From the NCBI RefSeq assembly GCF_003236175.1, contig NZ_QKTW01000022.1, positions 247,393 to 311,392 on the forward strand: DNA of 64,000 bases, in the 5' to 3' direction. Below are positions 34,223 to 43,035 of this stretch, piece after piece. The notes below the pieces were generated by a model that was not told the DNA's origin, did no database searches, and was given only the letters and a program-made list of their open reading frames with translations. Origin of the DNA: Taibaiella soli. GTDB lineage: Bacteria; Bacteroidota; Bacteroidia; Chitinophagales; Chitinophagaceae. A program made the translations under genes and the position numbers. Each line of letters starts with the position of its first letter. The first letter of the stretch is position 1.

Positions 34223-37075
34223 ATGAAAAAGACTTTTTTATTGCTCCTTTCTTTAGTAGCAGTATTTAGTAAAACAAACGGACAATGCCTTGCGCCAACA
34301 AATGCAACTGTTTCACTCACCAATATTACCTGTGCAGGCTCCGGTGCAGTCTCCGTGAATTCCGTAACCGGCAGTTCAGGAAGTATTGATTTGGCGAATT
34401 GCCTTTTTTCTCTTTATGATGCTGCCAATACAACGGTAGTAAAACCAATTCAAAGCAGTTCGGTACTTTCCGGCCTTAGCGGAGGTACTTATGTATTGCA
34501 TATTCAGCAGGTATGCCAGCCTTCTGGTGTAAGCCCCGATTATATTCAAACGGTTGCCATCACAGGTACTTACAATCAGCCTGTATTAAGTACGCCGAGT
34601 ATTACACAGCCTATTTGTGGTAATGATGGTTCATTTACAACAAGCGCTACACAAGGTTATGGTACGTATCAATACTGTCTGGTAGATTCGCTCAATGCGC
34701 CGGCAGCGCCTACACATTATGTGTCCGGATTGCAGTCTTCCGGCACTTTTTCTGGATTAGCCAGTGGTAATTATTATGTACGGGTGTACGATGGGTGCAA
34801 TGGTTTTGTGACACGGCAGGTAACTGTACCTGCAGCGGTAGTTACGCCGGGTAATCCTATGGGCAACATCTACTATAATTTTGGTTGTCCTGATTTCAAC
34901 CTTCGTATTCCGATGGCTTACATGCCGTCTTCTTTACCAGTTAACAATAATTTCTGGGTGATTTATCCGGATGGTAGTGTAGATAGTTTTAAGGCATACG
35001 GTGGTAGTCCGATTTTGTCGCTGAACGGTGGAAAGTTCACATCGTACCCCGCTACCATTACCGCTTATTTTAAAAACCAGTGTGGTACTGTCTGGAGTAA
35101 GCCGTTCACTTTCAATAAGCCAAAATACACGCTCAAACAAAGTTATAATGCCAGTCAGTATAACTGCAGTTTTGGTTCTTTTACCAATAGCAGCGTTAGT
35201 ATTAATGATCTGAACAACTCAATGATGAATAACGGATATGCTGTCAACAACATCTGGGATCAATACAGTGTAGATGGTGGCTTTACCTGGATTGCGTATA
35301 ATCCAAGCGATACTTTGTTGGTTCCGAAAGGTGGTTCCAGAACTGTGCTGTATCGCAATAATTGTGCAAATATCATTGATACTGTTACACTCAATATGGC
35401 GGGTCAGCAACCGCTCGTCTTCACCTTGAGTTCTGGCCCGCTTCACTGTACAGACAGAGGGACGATTGTTTACAACGTAAGTTCTTACAATGGCTCCATC
35501 ACCTCTATTTTGGTGCACGTAGTTTCAAAACCTGCCGCACAGTCTGCAATTCCAGATTTTTATTATACCGGAGGAAGTCTTACGACCAATATAAATCTGG
35601 TTAATCTGATTCCGGGTACTTATACGATTCAGATGACCGATATGTGTGGTGCTACCGCTACGCAATCGATCAATCTCACTGCAAGCAATCCTGTAAATTA
35701 TTCTGCACAGCCGATATTTACCTGCGGATCAAATACGATTGCAATCAGAATAGATGGATTTCCGACTATCAGCACCTGGGGATGGGCAATCGGTGCAAAG
35801 GTCTATAACAGCGCCGGTACCCTTGTCGCAAATACCAACTGGATGTATTACATCGGAAATTCGTGGAATACAACCTACCAAAACCTCGCGCCGGGTATCT
35901 ACACCGTTAAACTGTTTCAAACAAATCAGGGTCAGGACAATTTTATATCGATGGATACAGTTTGCGCAACTACGCTCACGGTTGACGCGCGTCTGCCGCA
36001 GGCACTAGCATTAAACCAATCGACCTTTGCAAAATGTACAAACGATCTTACAACGGGTGCTGTGGTAGCATTACCGCAAGGTGGACTTACACCGTACACT
36101 TATACTTTGTACAAGGGTAGCGTTGCAACGGGTAATATTGTAGGGACTCCGCAAAGCACCAACGTATTTAGCGGCCTCGACGTAAACGCAACTTATATTA
36201 TCACCGCTACAGATCAATGTGGCGCAGGCGCTTCTTATACCAATGTGTTTGCCAACGTACAGCCAACTGTATCTTCCTCTACTCCTTATGTGCCATGTGT
36301 TGGTGATTCTATTAAGTTGTCGGTGACGAAAAATCCAGGACTGTTTTATCAATGGACTAAAAATGGTGTAAACATCACAGGAGCCACAGATACTTCATAC
36401 CAGATCAAACCGATGACCATGGCAGACTCTGGCGCTTATATGGTTGCAATCAATGCTAATAGCTGTATCCTGCTTTCTATGCCATCTCAGTTAAACCCGA
36501 AAAATTGTGGTGTACCAATTCCTTTGGCTATTAACCTGGTAAGCTTCTCTGGTCGTCTTAATGCACAGAATAATGCAGTGCTCAGCTGGGAAGTGGCACA
36601 GCCGGAAACAGGTGCGGAATTTGAAGTGTTGTACAGTACAGACGGCGCACATTTTAGCAATGCAGGTAAAATATATCAGGATGGACATAGTGTTGCATTC
36701 ACGTTTACACATAATCTGCAGATCACGGGCAATGCATACTACAAGCTGTTGATGACCGAGAACAATAATAAAGAATCCTACAGTACGGTATTAGTACTTC
36801 ACGGTGGAAATGAGGTTGCCACTGCAACAGCTACTGTTTCACCAGTTCCGTTCACCGAATCCTTTAATGTGCTGTACACCGCTGCACAAAATGGTTTCCT
36901 GACGGTACAGCTCACCGATGTAAACGGACGTACACTGAAAACACAGCAATCTGCTTTCATACAAGGGGCAAATAGCATTGCCGTATCAGGACTTACAACT
37001 TTGGCCAATGGCATCTATTTTCTGAATCTCGTTACCGACAGGGGAGAGAAGCAAATAATAAAAGTTCAGAAATAG
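34223..37075 (+). CDS. Large secreted protein with T9SS type A sorting domain (tandem unit 2)
   Basis: 950 aa from ATG 34223. The signal peptide (MKKTFLLLLSLVAVFSKTNG) is nearly the same as in the preceding gene, but the mature sequence is strongly diverged. It has similar beta modules (GNYYVRVYDGCNGFVTRQV, GTYTIQMTDMCGATATQSI, TYIITATDQCGAGASYTN), an Ig-like module (LFYQWTKNGVNITGATDTSY), then PIPLAINLVSFSGRLNAQNN and a C-terminal sorting domain VSPVPFTESFNVLY ... LANGIYFLNLV. Same architecture as gene 1, so a tandem duplicate with relaxed or diversifying exported part. Confidence 0.85.
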   Translation: MKKTFLLLLSLVAVFSKTNGQCLAPTNATVSLTNITCAGSGAVSVNSVTGSSGSIDLANCLFSLYDAANTTVVKPIQSSSVLSGLSGGTYVLHIQQVCQPSGVSPDYIQTVAITGTYNQPVLSTPSITQPICGNDGSFTTSATQGYGTYQYCLVDSLNAPAAPTHYVSGLQSSGTFSGLASGNYYVRVYDGCNGFVTRQVTVPAAVVTPGNPMGNIYYNFGCPDFNLRIPMAYMPSSLPVNNNFWVIYPDGSVDSFKAYGGSPILSLNGGKFTSYPATITAYFKNQCGTVWSKPFTFNKPKYTLKQSYNASQYNCSFGSFTNSSVSINDLNNSMMNNGYAVNNIWDQYSVDGGFTWIAYNPSDTLLVPKGGSRTVLYRNNCANIIDTVTLNMAGQQPLVFTLSSGPLHCTDRGTIVYNVSSYNGSITSILVHVVSKPAAQSAIPDFYYTGGSLTTNINLVNLIPGTYTIQMTDMCGATATQSINLTASNPVNYSAQPIFTCGSNTIAIRIDGFPTISTWGWAIGAKVYNSAGTLVANTNWMYYIGNSWNTTYQNLAPGIYTVKLFQTNQGQDNFISMDTVCATTLTVDARLPQALALNQSTFAKCTNDLTTGAVVALPQGGLTPYTYTLYKGSVATGNIVGTPQSTNVFSGLDVNATYIITATDQCGAGASYTNVFANVQPTVSSSTPYVPCVGDSIKLSVTKNPGLFYQWTKNGVNITGATDTSYQIKPMTMADSGAYMVAINANSCILLSMPSQLNPKNCGVPIPLAINLVSFSGRLNAQNNAVLSWEVAQPETGAEFEVLYSTDGAHFSNAGKIYQDGHSVAFTFTHNLQITGNAYYKLLMTENNNKESYSTVLVLHGGNEVATATATVSPVPFTESFNVLYTAAQNGFLTVQLTDVNGRTLKTQQSAFIQGANSIAVSGLTTLANGIYFLNLVTDRGEKQIIKVQK

Positions 37076-37095
37076 TTGTGTGGTTTAATAAATAG

Positions 37096-37239
37096 CCGTC
37101 GGCCTGAAAAGGCCGGCGGTTTTCATCAGCGGACTGCTTTCTCCGCGTTTAAATAGGATGGTTTTGGACCCTATATTGGGCTGTATAATGCAGCTTTTTT
37201 TCGTTTTCAATGTGCCGGCCTTTCCAGGCTGGCTTTTTT
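37096..37239 (+). terminator. Twin terminator block, copy 2 (after T9SS gene 2)
   Basis: Hairpin A CCGTCGGCC/GGCCGGCGG then TTTT (37096-37122) and hairpin B GCCGGCC/GGCTGGC then TTTTTT (37214-37239). From here to the kinase ATG at 37518 I see nothing else recognisable. Confidence 0.75.
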
Positions 37240-37517
37240 GTGTCCGGGTCTGTCGCCGGTTGATGTCTATAGATGTAGCTATTTGCGTCTGTTTTTGTAG
37301 CTGACTGTTGCAAAATGCCTTGTATCAGCACACTTGGTATAAAAAGCAGATTTCAAGCTGTACATTTCTCTCCAAAAGAGCAATCAGCGAGAATTCGCTA
37401 TTAGACTACGTTCTGTGGCGTTTGCTCTATGTGTTTTTGAGGCTGTAAAACCTACCGCCTTTTTATACCCTATAAATTGCTGGTAACGGGAATGGGAAAT
37501 CCTGAGGACTAGCGCAA

Positions 37518-40500
37518 ATGTTTTTGAGTTTGGAGCGTAAGCCATTTATATACGGAGCCGTTGTGTTTGTTCTCTTGCTGGGTTTGATACAAGTGCCTAC
37601 CTGGCAGGAGTACCGGATGCAGCAGGAAAAAGAGCACCAGGTATTATTACGTGAATTAAGCAGCACTAAGACACGCTTTCTTGATTTGCTTTATAACGAT
37701 GTGGCTGCGGCAAACACACTGGCTATTCTCTCAAAAGAATATGATGTAAGCCACGATTTCGACAGCATCGCACGGCAAATACTTTGCCAGAGCAAATACG
37801 CGTCCGCTATTCAGATAAACTGGAACGGAATAATCAAAAACGTGTATCCGCTGGCCGGGTATGAGCATACGATCGGTTTAAATACACACCGGGATTCGTT
37901 ACGACTTTCTGAAGAAAACAGAGCGCTTGAAAAAGGAGATGTGTTTTTTGCAGGTCCGAGAGCTTTGCGAAGCGGTGGTGAGGGCATTCTAGGTAAAGTG
38001 CCAATAATTGTAGATGGTAAGCTGAAAGGTATTGTGGTTATTCTTACAGAAATGAATATGGTTCGCAAGGCCCTTGATGTGGACGGCGCGGACAGCGAGT
38101 TTACTTACCTTCTATCAAAAAATATAGGCGCTGACACTACTGTTTACTCTTTGTCGGAAGCCAAACCCGGAGCTCGTTTTGAAACAATTTCCGTGCAAAT
38201 ACCGCAGGGCGACTGGACATTGTCAGTGTCTTACAGCAGCCTTCATCATGCTGCCGGATTTCCGTTTGTGTTGTCTTTGTTGGGCGGAATGCTTGCATTT
38301 TTGGGCGGATACCTGACGTTCCGAAAAATCAGAGAACCTTATTTGCTTAATAAGATCATTGAGCTAAAAACCAAAACGCTTTCAGAAAGTGAACAGAAAT
38401 TTCGCAATCTGGTAGAGCGGTCATTGGTTGGCGTGTACATCGCGCAGGGCGAAAAATTTGTTTACGTAAACCCAAGGTTCGCAGAGATTCAGGATACAAT
38501 ACCAGAGGCACTGATTGGCCAAAGCATATATAGCATTCTTCATCCTGAGGATGTAGCGATTGTCGGAAATAGTGTTCGCCAGCGAGCAGAAAACGAATTA
38601 GATACCGTTCACTACGAAACAAGGAGCATTACACAGAAGAACCGTGCCATATGGATGGAAATCTATGGTACGACAACGATCTACGATGGAGCGCCGGCAA
38701 TCATCGGCACTGCTTTAGATATCACCGAACGTAAAGAATTCGTTGAAGCGCTTGAAAGAAGAGAATCTGAATTACAGGCATTCTTCAATAACATCGAAGG
38801 GGCTGCCTGCATGCTTGATGACCAGAAAAAGTATGTAATCTTTAATGAACGTTTTATTGCTGATCATAGTCTGTTGACGAATGAGCCGCCTGAAAAGGGC
38901 ATGGAAGTGTATGATCTTTTTCCCGCGGAAATTATGGAAACGCGTCGCAGCCTGATTGACAGGGTGATCCGTGATGGGAGAAAAGAAACGGTGGAGGCAA
39001 TGTATCTGAAAGGCGAACGAAAGATTTATTACCGGACTTCGTTTAACCCGATAATCGCCAACGGAAAAGTAACCGGCGTTGCCACTTATTCTTTCGATTT
39101 AACGCCGGTAAAAGAAGCGGAGTCAGAAATACTGCGGGTTAATCGGCTCTATCAGTTTATCAGCAGCATCAATGAATCTGTTTTAAAACTTCAAACCCAG
39201 GAGGAAATTTTTACCAAAGCTTGTGAGATTGCCGTTGAAGTTGGCAAATTTCAAATGGCGTGGATCGGAACCTATGAAAAATCCAATGATCTGATCGTTC
39301 CGGTTGCATGGGCCGGAGCTGAAGACGGTTTTCTAACCGCCATCGGGGCTGAAGCGTATAAGGCGTCCACTTCTTCTATCCCGTCCGCCAGAGCCATTCG
39401 CAATAGCAATCATTTTTACTATAATGATATTGCCAATTCACCAGACATTCCGGAAAGGATAAAAAAGGAAATGCTCAGGCGTAATTATCGCTCCGGACTT
39501 TCTTTCCCGATTTTCGTGAATTCGGAAATCGTTGGCGCCTTTATTTTGTTGATGTCTGAACCATTCTTTTTTAACGAAGAGGAAGTAAAGCTGCTTCGGG
39601 AAGTAACAGATAATATCACCTTCGGGCTAGACCGGCTCAGGATTGTGGAACTCCAGCAAAAAGAAATTGCAGACCGTAAAATGGCTGAAGCTGAGCTGTT
39701 GAAATCGCAGGCAAATATGAGATCTATTCTGGGGAATACAGAGGTAGGTTTCTTGCTGTTGGATATAAACTATCATTTAATCGCTACCAATAAGAAGTTT
39801 GATGAAGGATTTGCGAAAGCGATGGGAGTGCAATTTAAAGTGAACATCAGCTACCTGGATCAAATTCATGAACAGCGACGGAGTGTTGTTTCACGTTTTT
39901 TTGAAACAGTAAAAAATAACCGTAAACCTGCGGAATGGGAAACCGGGGTTGAAGGTCCTGCAGGTGTGTTTTATTTCAGTATTAGTTTAATGCCGGTTAT
40001 AAGTGAAGATGAAGTGATTGGATTTAACATGTCTGCGACCGACATTACAGCACGAAAAGCGCTGGAAATAGAGCGGGAGCGAATGACCGCTGATCTTGTG
40101 CAACGTAATAAAGATCTGGAGCAGTTCGCCTATATAGTCTCTCATAATCTGCGCGCGCCTGTGGCCAATATTTTGGGCATTTCTGCTTTACTGCAGGATG
40201 ATTCGCTCAGCGCAGAAGAGCAGTCTGAACTGAACGCCGGTTTATATACTTCGGTCAGCAAGCTGGATACCGTAGTCGGCGACCTTAACGCCATTTTGCA
40301 GATTCGTCGTGAAATAAGCGAGGTAAAAGAAGACATTGGTTTGGCTGCATTGGTTGCCAGCATAAAGGAAAATCTCAGGCAACTGATTGCACAAAACGTA
40401 GCAACAATTGAATGCGATTTTACCGCCGTGGAGTGTTTTTACAGCGTGAAAAGTTATATCCATAGCATTTTTTATCACCTGATTATTAACGGCATTAAAT

Positions 40501-40775
40501 ACCGGAAGCAAAATGCACCTTGTGTGATTTTTATTGAAAGCAGAAAAGAAGACAACAAACTGGTTTTATTGTTCAGAGACAATGGGACCGGTATTGATCT
40601 TGAAAAACATGGTGACAAGATATTTGGTCTGTACAAGCGATTCCATAACCATATTGAAGGTAAAGGGATGGGACTTTACATCGTGAAAACTCAGGTAGAA
40701 ACGCTGGGCGGCACTATTTCAATAGATAGCAAAACCGGTTTAGGAACTGAATTTAAAATAAAATTTGAGCTATGA
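37518..40775 (+). CDS. Hybrid-sensing histidine kinase: CHASE, PAS, GAF, PAS, HisKA, HATPase
   Basis: A 1085-aa membrane sensor kinase. Helix 1 (about 12-24), a periplasmic CHASE-like domain (about 60-210, INWNGIIKNVYPLAGYEHTI), helix 2 (about 250-268), PAS (about 290-410, FRNLVERSLVGVYIAQGEKF), PAS (about 415-545), GAF (about 560-715), PAS (about 735-860), then HisKA with His876 in AYIVSHNLRAPVANILG and an HATPase ending in FRDNGTGIDL, FGLYKRFHNHIEGKGMGLYI. It lacks its own receiver. The following receiver protein starts inside its stop (ATGA overlap) and is its likely phosphorelay partner. CHASE domains bind small extracellular ligands; which one is unknown. Confidence 0.9.
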   Translation: MFLSLERKPFIYGAVVFVLLLGLIQVPTWQEYRMQQEKEHQVLLRELSSTKTRFLDLLYNDVAAANTLAILSKEYDVSHDFDSIARQILCQSKYASAIQINWNGIIKNVYPLAGYEHTIGLNTHRDSLRLSEENRALEKGDVFFAGPRALRSGGEGILGKVPIIVDGKLKGIVVILTEMNMVRKALDVDGADSEFTYLLSKNIGADTTVYSLSEAKPGARFETISVQIPQGDWTLSVSYSSLHHAAGFPFVLSLLGGMLAFLGGYLTFRKIREPYLLNKIIELKTKTLSESEQKFRNLVERSLVGVYIAQGEKFVYVNPRFAEIQDTIPEALIGQSIYSILHPEDVAIVGNSVRQRAENELDTVHYETRSITQKNRAIWMEIYGTTTIYDGAPAIIGTALDITERKEFVEALERRESELQAFFNNIEGAACMLDDQKKYVIFNERFIADHSLLTNEPPEKGMEVYDLFPAEIMETRRSLIDRVIRDGRKETVEAMYLKGERKIYYRTSFNPIIANGKVTGVATYSFDLTPVKEAESEILRVNRLYQFISSINESVLKLQTQEEIFTKACEIAVEVGKFQMAWIGTYEKSNDLIVPVAWAGAEDGFLTAIGAEAYKASTSSIPSARAIRNSNHFYYNDIANSPDIPERIKKEMLRRNYRSGLSFPIFVNSEIVGAFILLMSEPFFFNEEEVKLLREVTDNITFGLDRLRIVELQQKEIADRKMAEAELLKSQANMRSILGNTEVGFLLLDINYHLIATNKKFDEGFAKAMGVQFKVNISYLDQIHEQRRSVVSRFFETVKNNRKPAEWETGVEGPAGVFYFSISLMPVISEDEVIGFNMSATDITARKALEIERERMTADLVQRNKDLEQFAYIVSHNLRAPVANILGISALLQDDSLSAEEQSELNAGLYTSVSKLDTVVGDLNAILQIRREISEVKEDIGLAALVASIKENLRQLIAQNVATIECDFTAVECFYSVKSYIHSIFYHLIINGIKYRKQNAPCVIFIESRKEDNKLVLLFRDNGTGIDLEKHGDKIFGLYKRFHNHIEGKGMGLYIVKTQVETLGGTISIDSKTGLGTEFKIKFEL

Positions 40776-41170
40776 ACACCCCTGATAACTTTATAATTGT
40801 CGATGACGATCCAATCAGTAATATGATTTGTAAGACCGTTATTAAGAAGGCGATTCCGAAAGCAATGATTACAAGTTTTACTGAGCCGGAGAAAGCGCTC
40901 GATTATTTAATGAATGAATTGTCTGGAAATCGTGTGACGTTGTTGCTGGACATCAATATGCCCACAATGACCGGTTGGGATTTCCTGGATTCATTTGTTC
41001 ATTTGAATGATGCTATAAAAAAGAACATCTCTGTCTGCATACTTTCGTCTTCCGTTGATTCACGTGATAAGGAACGGGCGGCGTCCAATAAACTCATCAA
41101 GGGGTTTTTATCTAAACCATTGACTGCAGAAATGATTGTGTCTTTAATGGCGCGGCAGTTATCAGCGTAA
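40772..41170 (+). CDS. Single-domain response regulator (receiver only)
   Basis: 132 aa, one CheY-like receiver: acidic pair in FIIVDDDPIS, phospho-acceptor Asp60 in LLLDINMPTMTGWDFLD, Ser/Thr in CILSSSVDS and Lys near 115 in GFLSKPLT. There is no output domain, so it signals by protein contact or passes phosphate on. The start overlaps the kinase stop by 4 bp, coupling their synthesis. Confidence 0.9.
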   Translation: MNTPDNFIIVDDDPISNMICKTVIKKAIPKAMITSFTEPEKALDYLMNELSGNRVTLLLDINMPTMTGWDFLDSFVHLNDAIKKNISVCILSSSVDSRDKERAASNKLIKGFLSKPLTAEMIVSLMARQLSA

Positions 41171-41242
41171 GGAAATATTAATGGAGGCTAATCGTCCTTC
41201 TGTCGGGGATTTTTACTAGGTTGCCGACCGAATTGAAGCATC

Positions 41243-41758
41243 ATGAAAGCGTTTGTCGAGTCTAAAATCAAAATAAACCTTGCCCGAGATTGCGATTTCG
41301 AGCGTATATTTTCAATCTGGCTCGATGGCATTGGCAATTCATTTGATGATCGGGAGCTAAGCATTGAAACGTTAAAGGAACGTTTTTGGACTAATTTCAG
41401 TCAACGGAAGGGGATTTTCAATTTTTGGGTGGCTATAGATGAACAGGAGCAGATTCTTGGCTGGCAATCTTTAATCCGGGTATCAAATAATCCATTCCTG
41501 TACGATAAACACGCGGAGAGCAGTACTTATATTTCCAGAAGTAACCGTCAGGACGGAATTGGGGAGCGGTTGCTGGATTTTGTGATCAAAGAGGCTGAAA
41601 AAAGCGAGCTTGAATATGTAGTTGGTTACATTTCCGTAAAAAACGACTCTGCTCTGAAAATTATAGAAAGAACAGGATGGCAGGTTGTGGGGCAAATGCC
41701 GGCTTCTCTGAAAGGCAAGAGCAAAATTGAAAAATATTTCATTGTACGCCCTGTATAA
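41243..41758 (+). CDS. GNAT-family N-acetyltransferase
   Basis: 171 aa. The acetyl-CoA pyrophosphate-loop region reads YISRSNRQDGIGERLLDFVI, preceded by the beta-strand FWVAIDEQEQILGWQSL and followed by YISVKNDSALKIIERTGWQV, the classic GNAT C-terminal N-x-x-A-x-x-(Y/I)x-x-x-G-F pattern. It resembles the phosphinothricin-acetyltransferase-like subgroup. Substrate unknown. It lies 72 bp after the receiver gene on the same strand and may be in the same transcript. Confidence 0.83.
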   Translation: MKAFVESKIKINLARDCDFERIFSIWLDGIGNSFDDRELSIETLKERFWTNFSQRKGIFNFWVAIDEQEQILGWQSLIRVSNNPFLYDKHAESSTYISRSNRQDGIGERLLDFVIKEAEKSELEYVVGYISVKNDSALKIIERTGWQVVGQMPASLKGKSKIEKYFIVRPV

Positions 41759-41818
41759 CGGTGTTTAGCCATCGCCGATTAGATTACACATTTATTTTAA
41801 ATTTGGCAGGTATTTTCG

Positions 41819-41826
41819 TATCTTTG
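41819..41826 (+). promoter_or_regulatory. -7 element of the cold-shock-domain gene
   Basis: TATCTTTG matches TAnnTTTG, 328 nt before the ATG at 42155. It would give a transcript start near 41833. Confidence 0.5.
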
Positions 41827-41832
41827 CATCCT

Positions 41833-42154
41833 CGGCGCCTGCCATTGCTCTCTGATTTGTCTCAGTTTATTCTTATTCTTCTCAGTCTTCGCGTTTCAGT
41901 CGCCAGTTGTTTTGGGTGTATTTCTGCTGAACTTTCTTTTGAAGTGTTCTAAATCGTTCAGTAACATCTCATAACAGAGGATATAATAACATTTGCTGCT
42001 CATTATGTCCTTGGAAGACAGTTGAAAAACTGTTCCATACCTATTCAGTAACAAGCAACACTTAAAAAGCAAGAAAGCTTTCTAAACAAAACAGTAGTTT
42101 AATAATTGCGTGGAGCAGCTGCAATCGTTTGACTACATCTTTTAAACAAAAAAT
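41833..42154 (+). other. Probable long 5' leader of the cold-shock-domain gene
   Basis: About 320 nt between the -7 box and the ATG, with no convincing coding frame. A pair AAAGCAAGAAAGCTTTC is locally self-complementary (42067-42083), and GACAGTTGAAAAACTGTTCC can fold (42014-42033). Long structured leaders are known for cspA-type genes in other bacteria; that it works so here is an inference. Confidence 0.45.
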
Positions 42155-42595
42155 ATGGCAGGAACGTTCGCAAAAAAAGAACTAGAACAGAAAAAAGCAA
42201 AAGCCCGTAAAGAAAAGGCTGAAAGAAAAGAACAGCGCAAGCTGAACAACAACAAGGGGAAGAGCCTTGATGACATGATGGTTTATCTCGATGAAAATGG
42301 CAATTTTACATCGACACCACCAGATCCACGCAGAAAAGTGGAAATTAACCTCGAAGATATCGTGCTGGGTGCCGCGCCGCAAGGCAAGGAATTTGATATC
42401 GAAAGAATTGGATTCGTGACTTTCTTTGATGAAACAAAAGGGTACGGATTCATTAGTGACAATCTGAGTAAGGACAATGTATTCGTCCACAGTAGTGCCG
42501 CTTCACAACCTTTGAAAAAAGGTAACAAAGTGAGCTACGAAAGAGAACGAGGCCCGAAAGGTTTTGTCGCAGTTAATGTAAAAGTCCTTCGCTAA
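42155..42595 (+). CDS. Cold-shock-domain protein with basic N-terminal extension
   Basis: 146 aa. Residues 1-35 are highly charged (KKELEQKKAKARKEKAERKE), likely a coiled or disordered RNA-binding tail; a linker with FTSTPPDPRRKVEINLED follows; the cold-shock domain is about 80-146 (IGFVTFFDETKGYGFISDN, VFVHSSAASQPL). This two-part form is common in Bacteroidota. It probably binds RNA in the cytoplasm. It appears to carry a 320-nt leader and is monocistronic. Confidence 0.88.
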   Translation: MAGTFAKKELEQKKAKARKEKAERKEQRKLNNNKGKSLDDMMVYLDENGNFTSTPPDPRRKVEINLEDIVLGAAPQGKEFDIERIGFVTFFDETKGYGFISDNLSKDNVFVHSSAASQPLKKGNKVSYERERGPKGFVAVNVKVLR

Positions 42596-42631
42596 AAGAA
42601 TAATTCGCAGATTTTTCGGCGCGCATAAAAA

Positions 42632-42661
42632 CTGCCGGTTGATATGATGATCAACCGGCAG
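42632..42661 (-). terminator. Terminator for a minus-strand transcript
   Basis: Perfect 12-bp stem CTGCCGGTTGAT/ATCAACCGGCAG with a 6-nt loop. On the minus strand it is followed by TTTTT; on the plus strand no T run follows. So it ends a transcript coming from the right, and no annotated minus-strand gene lies between it and 42978 except the small frame at 42697-42819. Confidence 0.7.
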
Positions 42662-42696
42662 CGAAAAATGCGGCAATCCATTACAAGGCGTCTGCC

Positions 42697-42819
42697 TCAG
42701 GCATTCCTTGTATAGATATGCATCCCGGCGGTGGGTTCCGCTGCTGGATCAGGCATCGTGATGATGGTAACTGCAATTGTAATTGCTATACAAGCGCACC
42801 GTAATGCTGTAAAAACCAC
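42697..42819 (-). CDS. Possible small membrane-peptide gene (40 aa)
   Basis: A 40-aa frame from GTG 42819: hydrophobic FTALRCACIAITIAVTIITM, then PDPAAEPTAGMHIYTRNA. AGAAGAAGGG (Shine-Dalgarno-like) lies 9 nt upstream of the GTG. It sits between two strong hairpins, the left one a minus-strand terminator, so some transcript is likely; it could instead be a noncoding RNA. No homology is recognised. Confidence 0.3.
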   Translation of the reverse strand: MVFTALRCACIAITIAVTIITMPDPAAEPTAGMHIYTRNA

Positions 42820-42977
42820 AGCATCAGTCCCTTCTTCTTTTAATCTATAGTAACAAACATTTCCATTTTATTGGTCGTTCAGGTATAAGCAAAATTTTTG
42901 CAGTTGTGCCTGTGACGTATCGTGCATTCAACATTCAGCACGGAAATGTATTTTCTATTATAACGGATGTGCAAATA

Positions 42978-43017
42978 AAAACTGCGTCCGGCCAAATCAG
43001 GCCGGACGCAGTTTTTA
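42978..43017 (-). terminator. Terminator of the T9SS protein gene (bidirectional)
   Basis: AAAAACTGCGTCCGGCC pairs perfectly with GGCCGGACGCAGTTTTT around AAATCA, 18 bp after the stop of the minus-strand gene. Confidence 0.88.
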
Positions 43018-43035
43018 TTATGAAAGTAAATATGG

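Noticed and set aside
41761-41952. 63-aa frame after the GNAT gene
   Set aside because: It spans the TATCTTTG promoter and reads like noncoding DNA.
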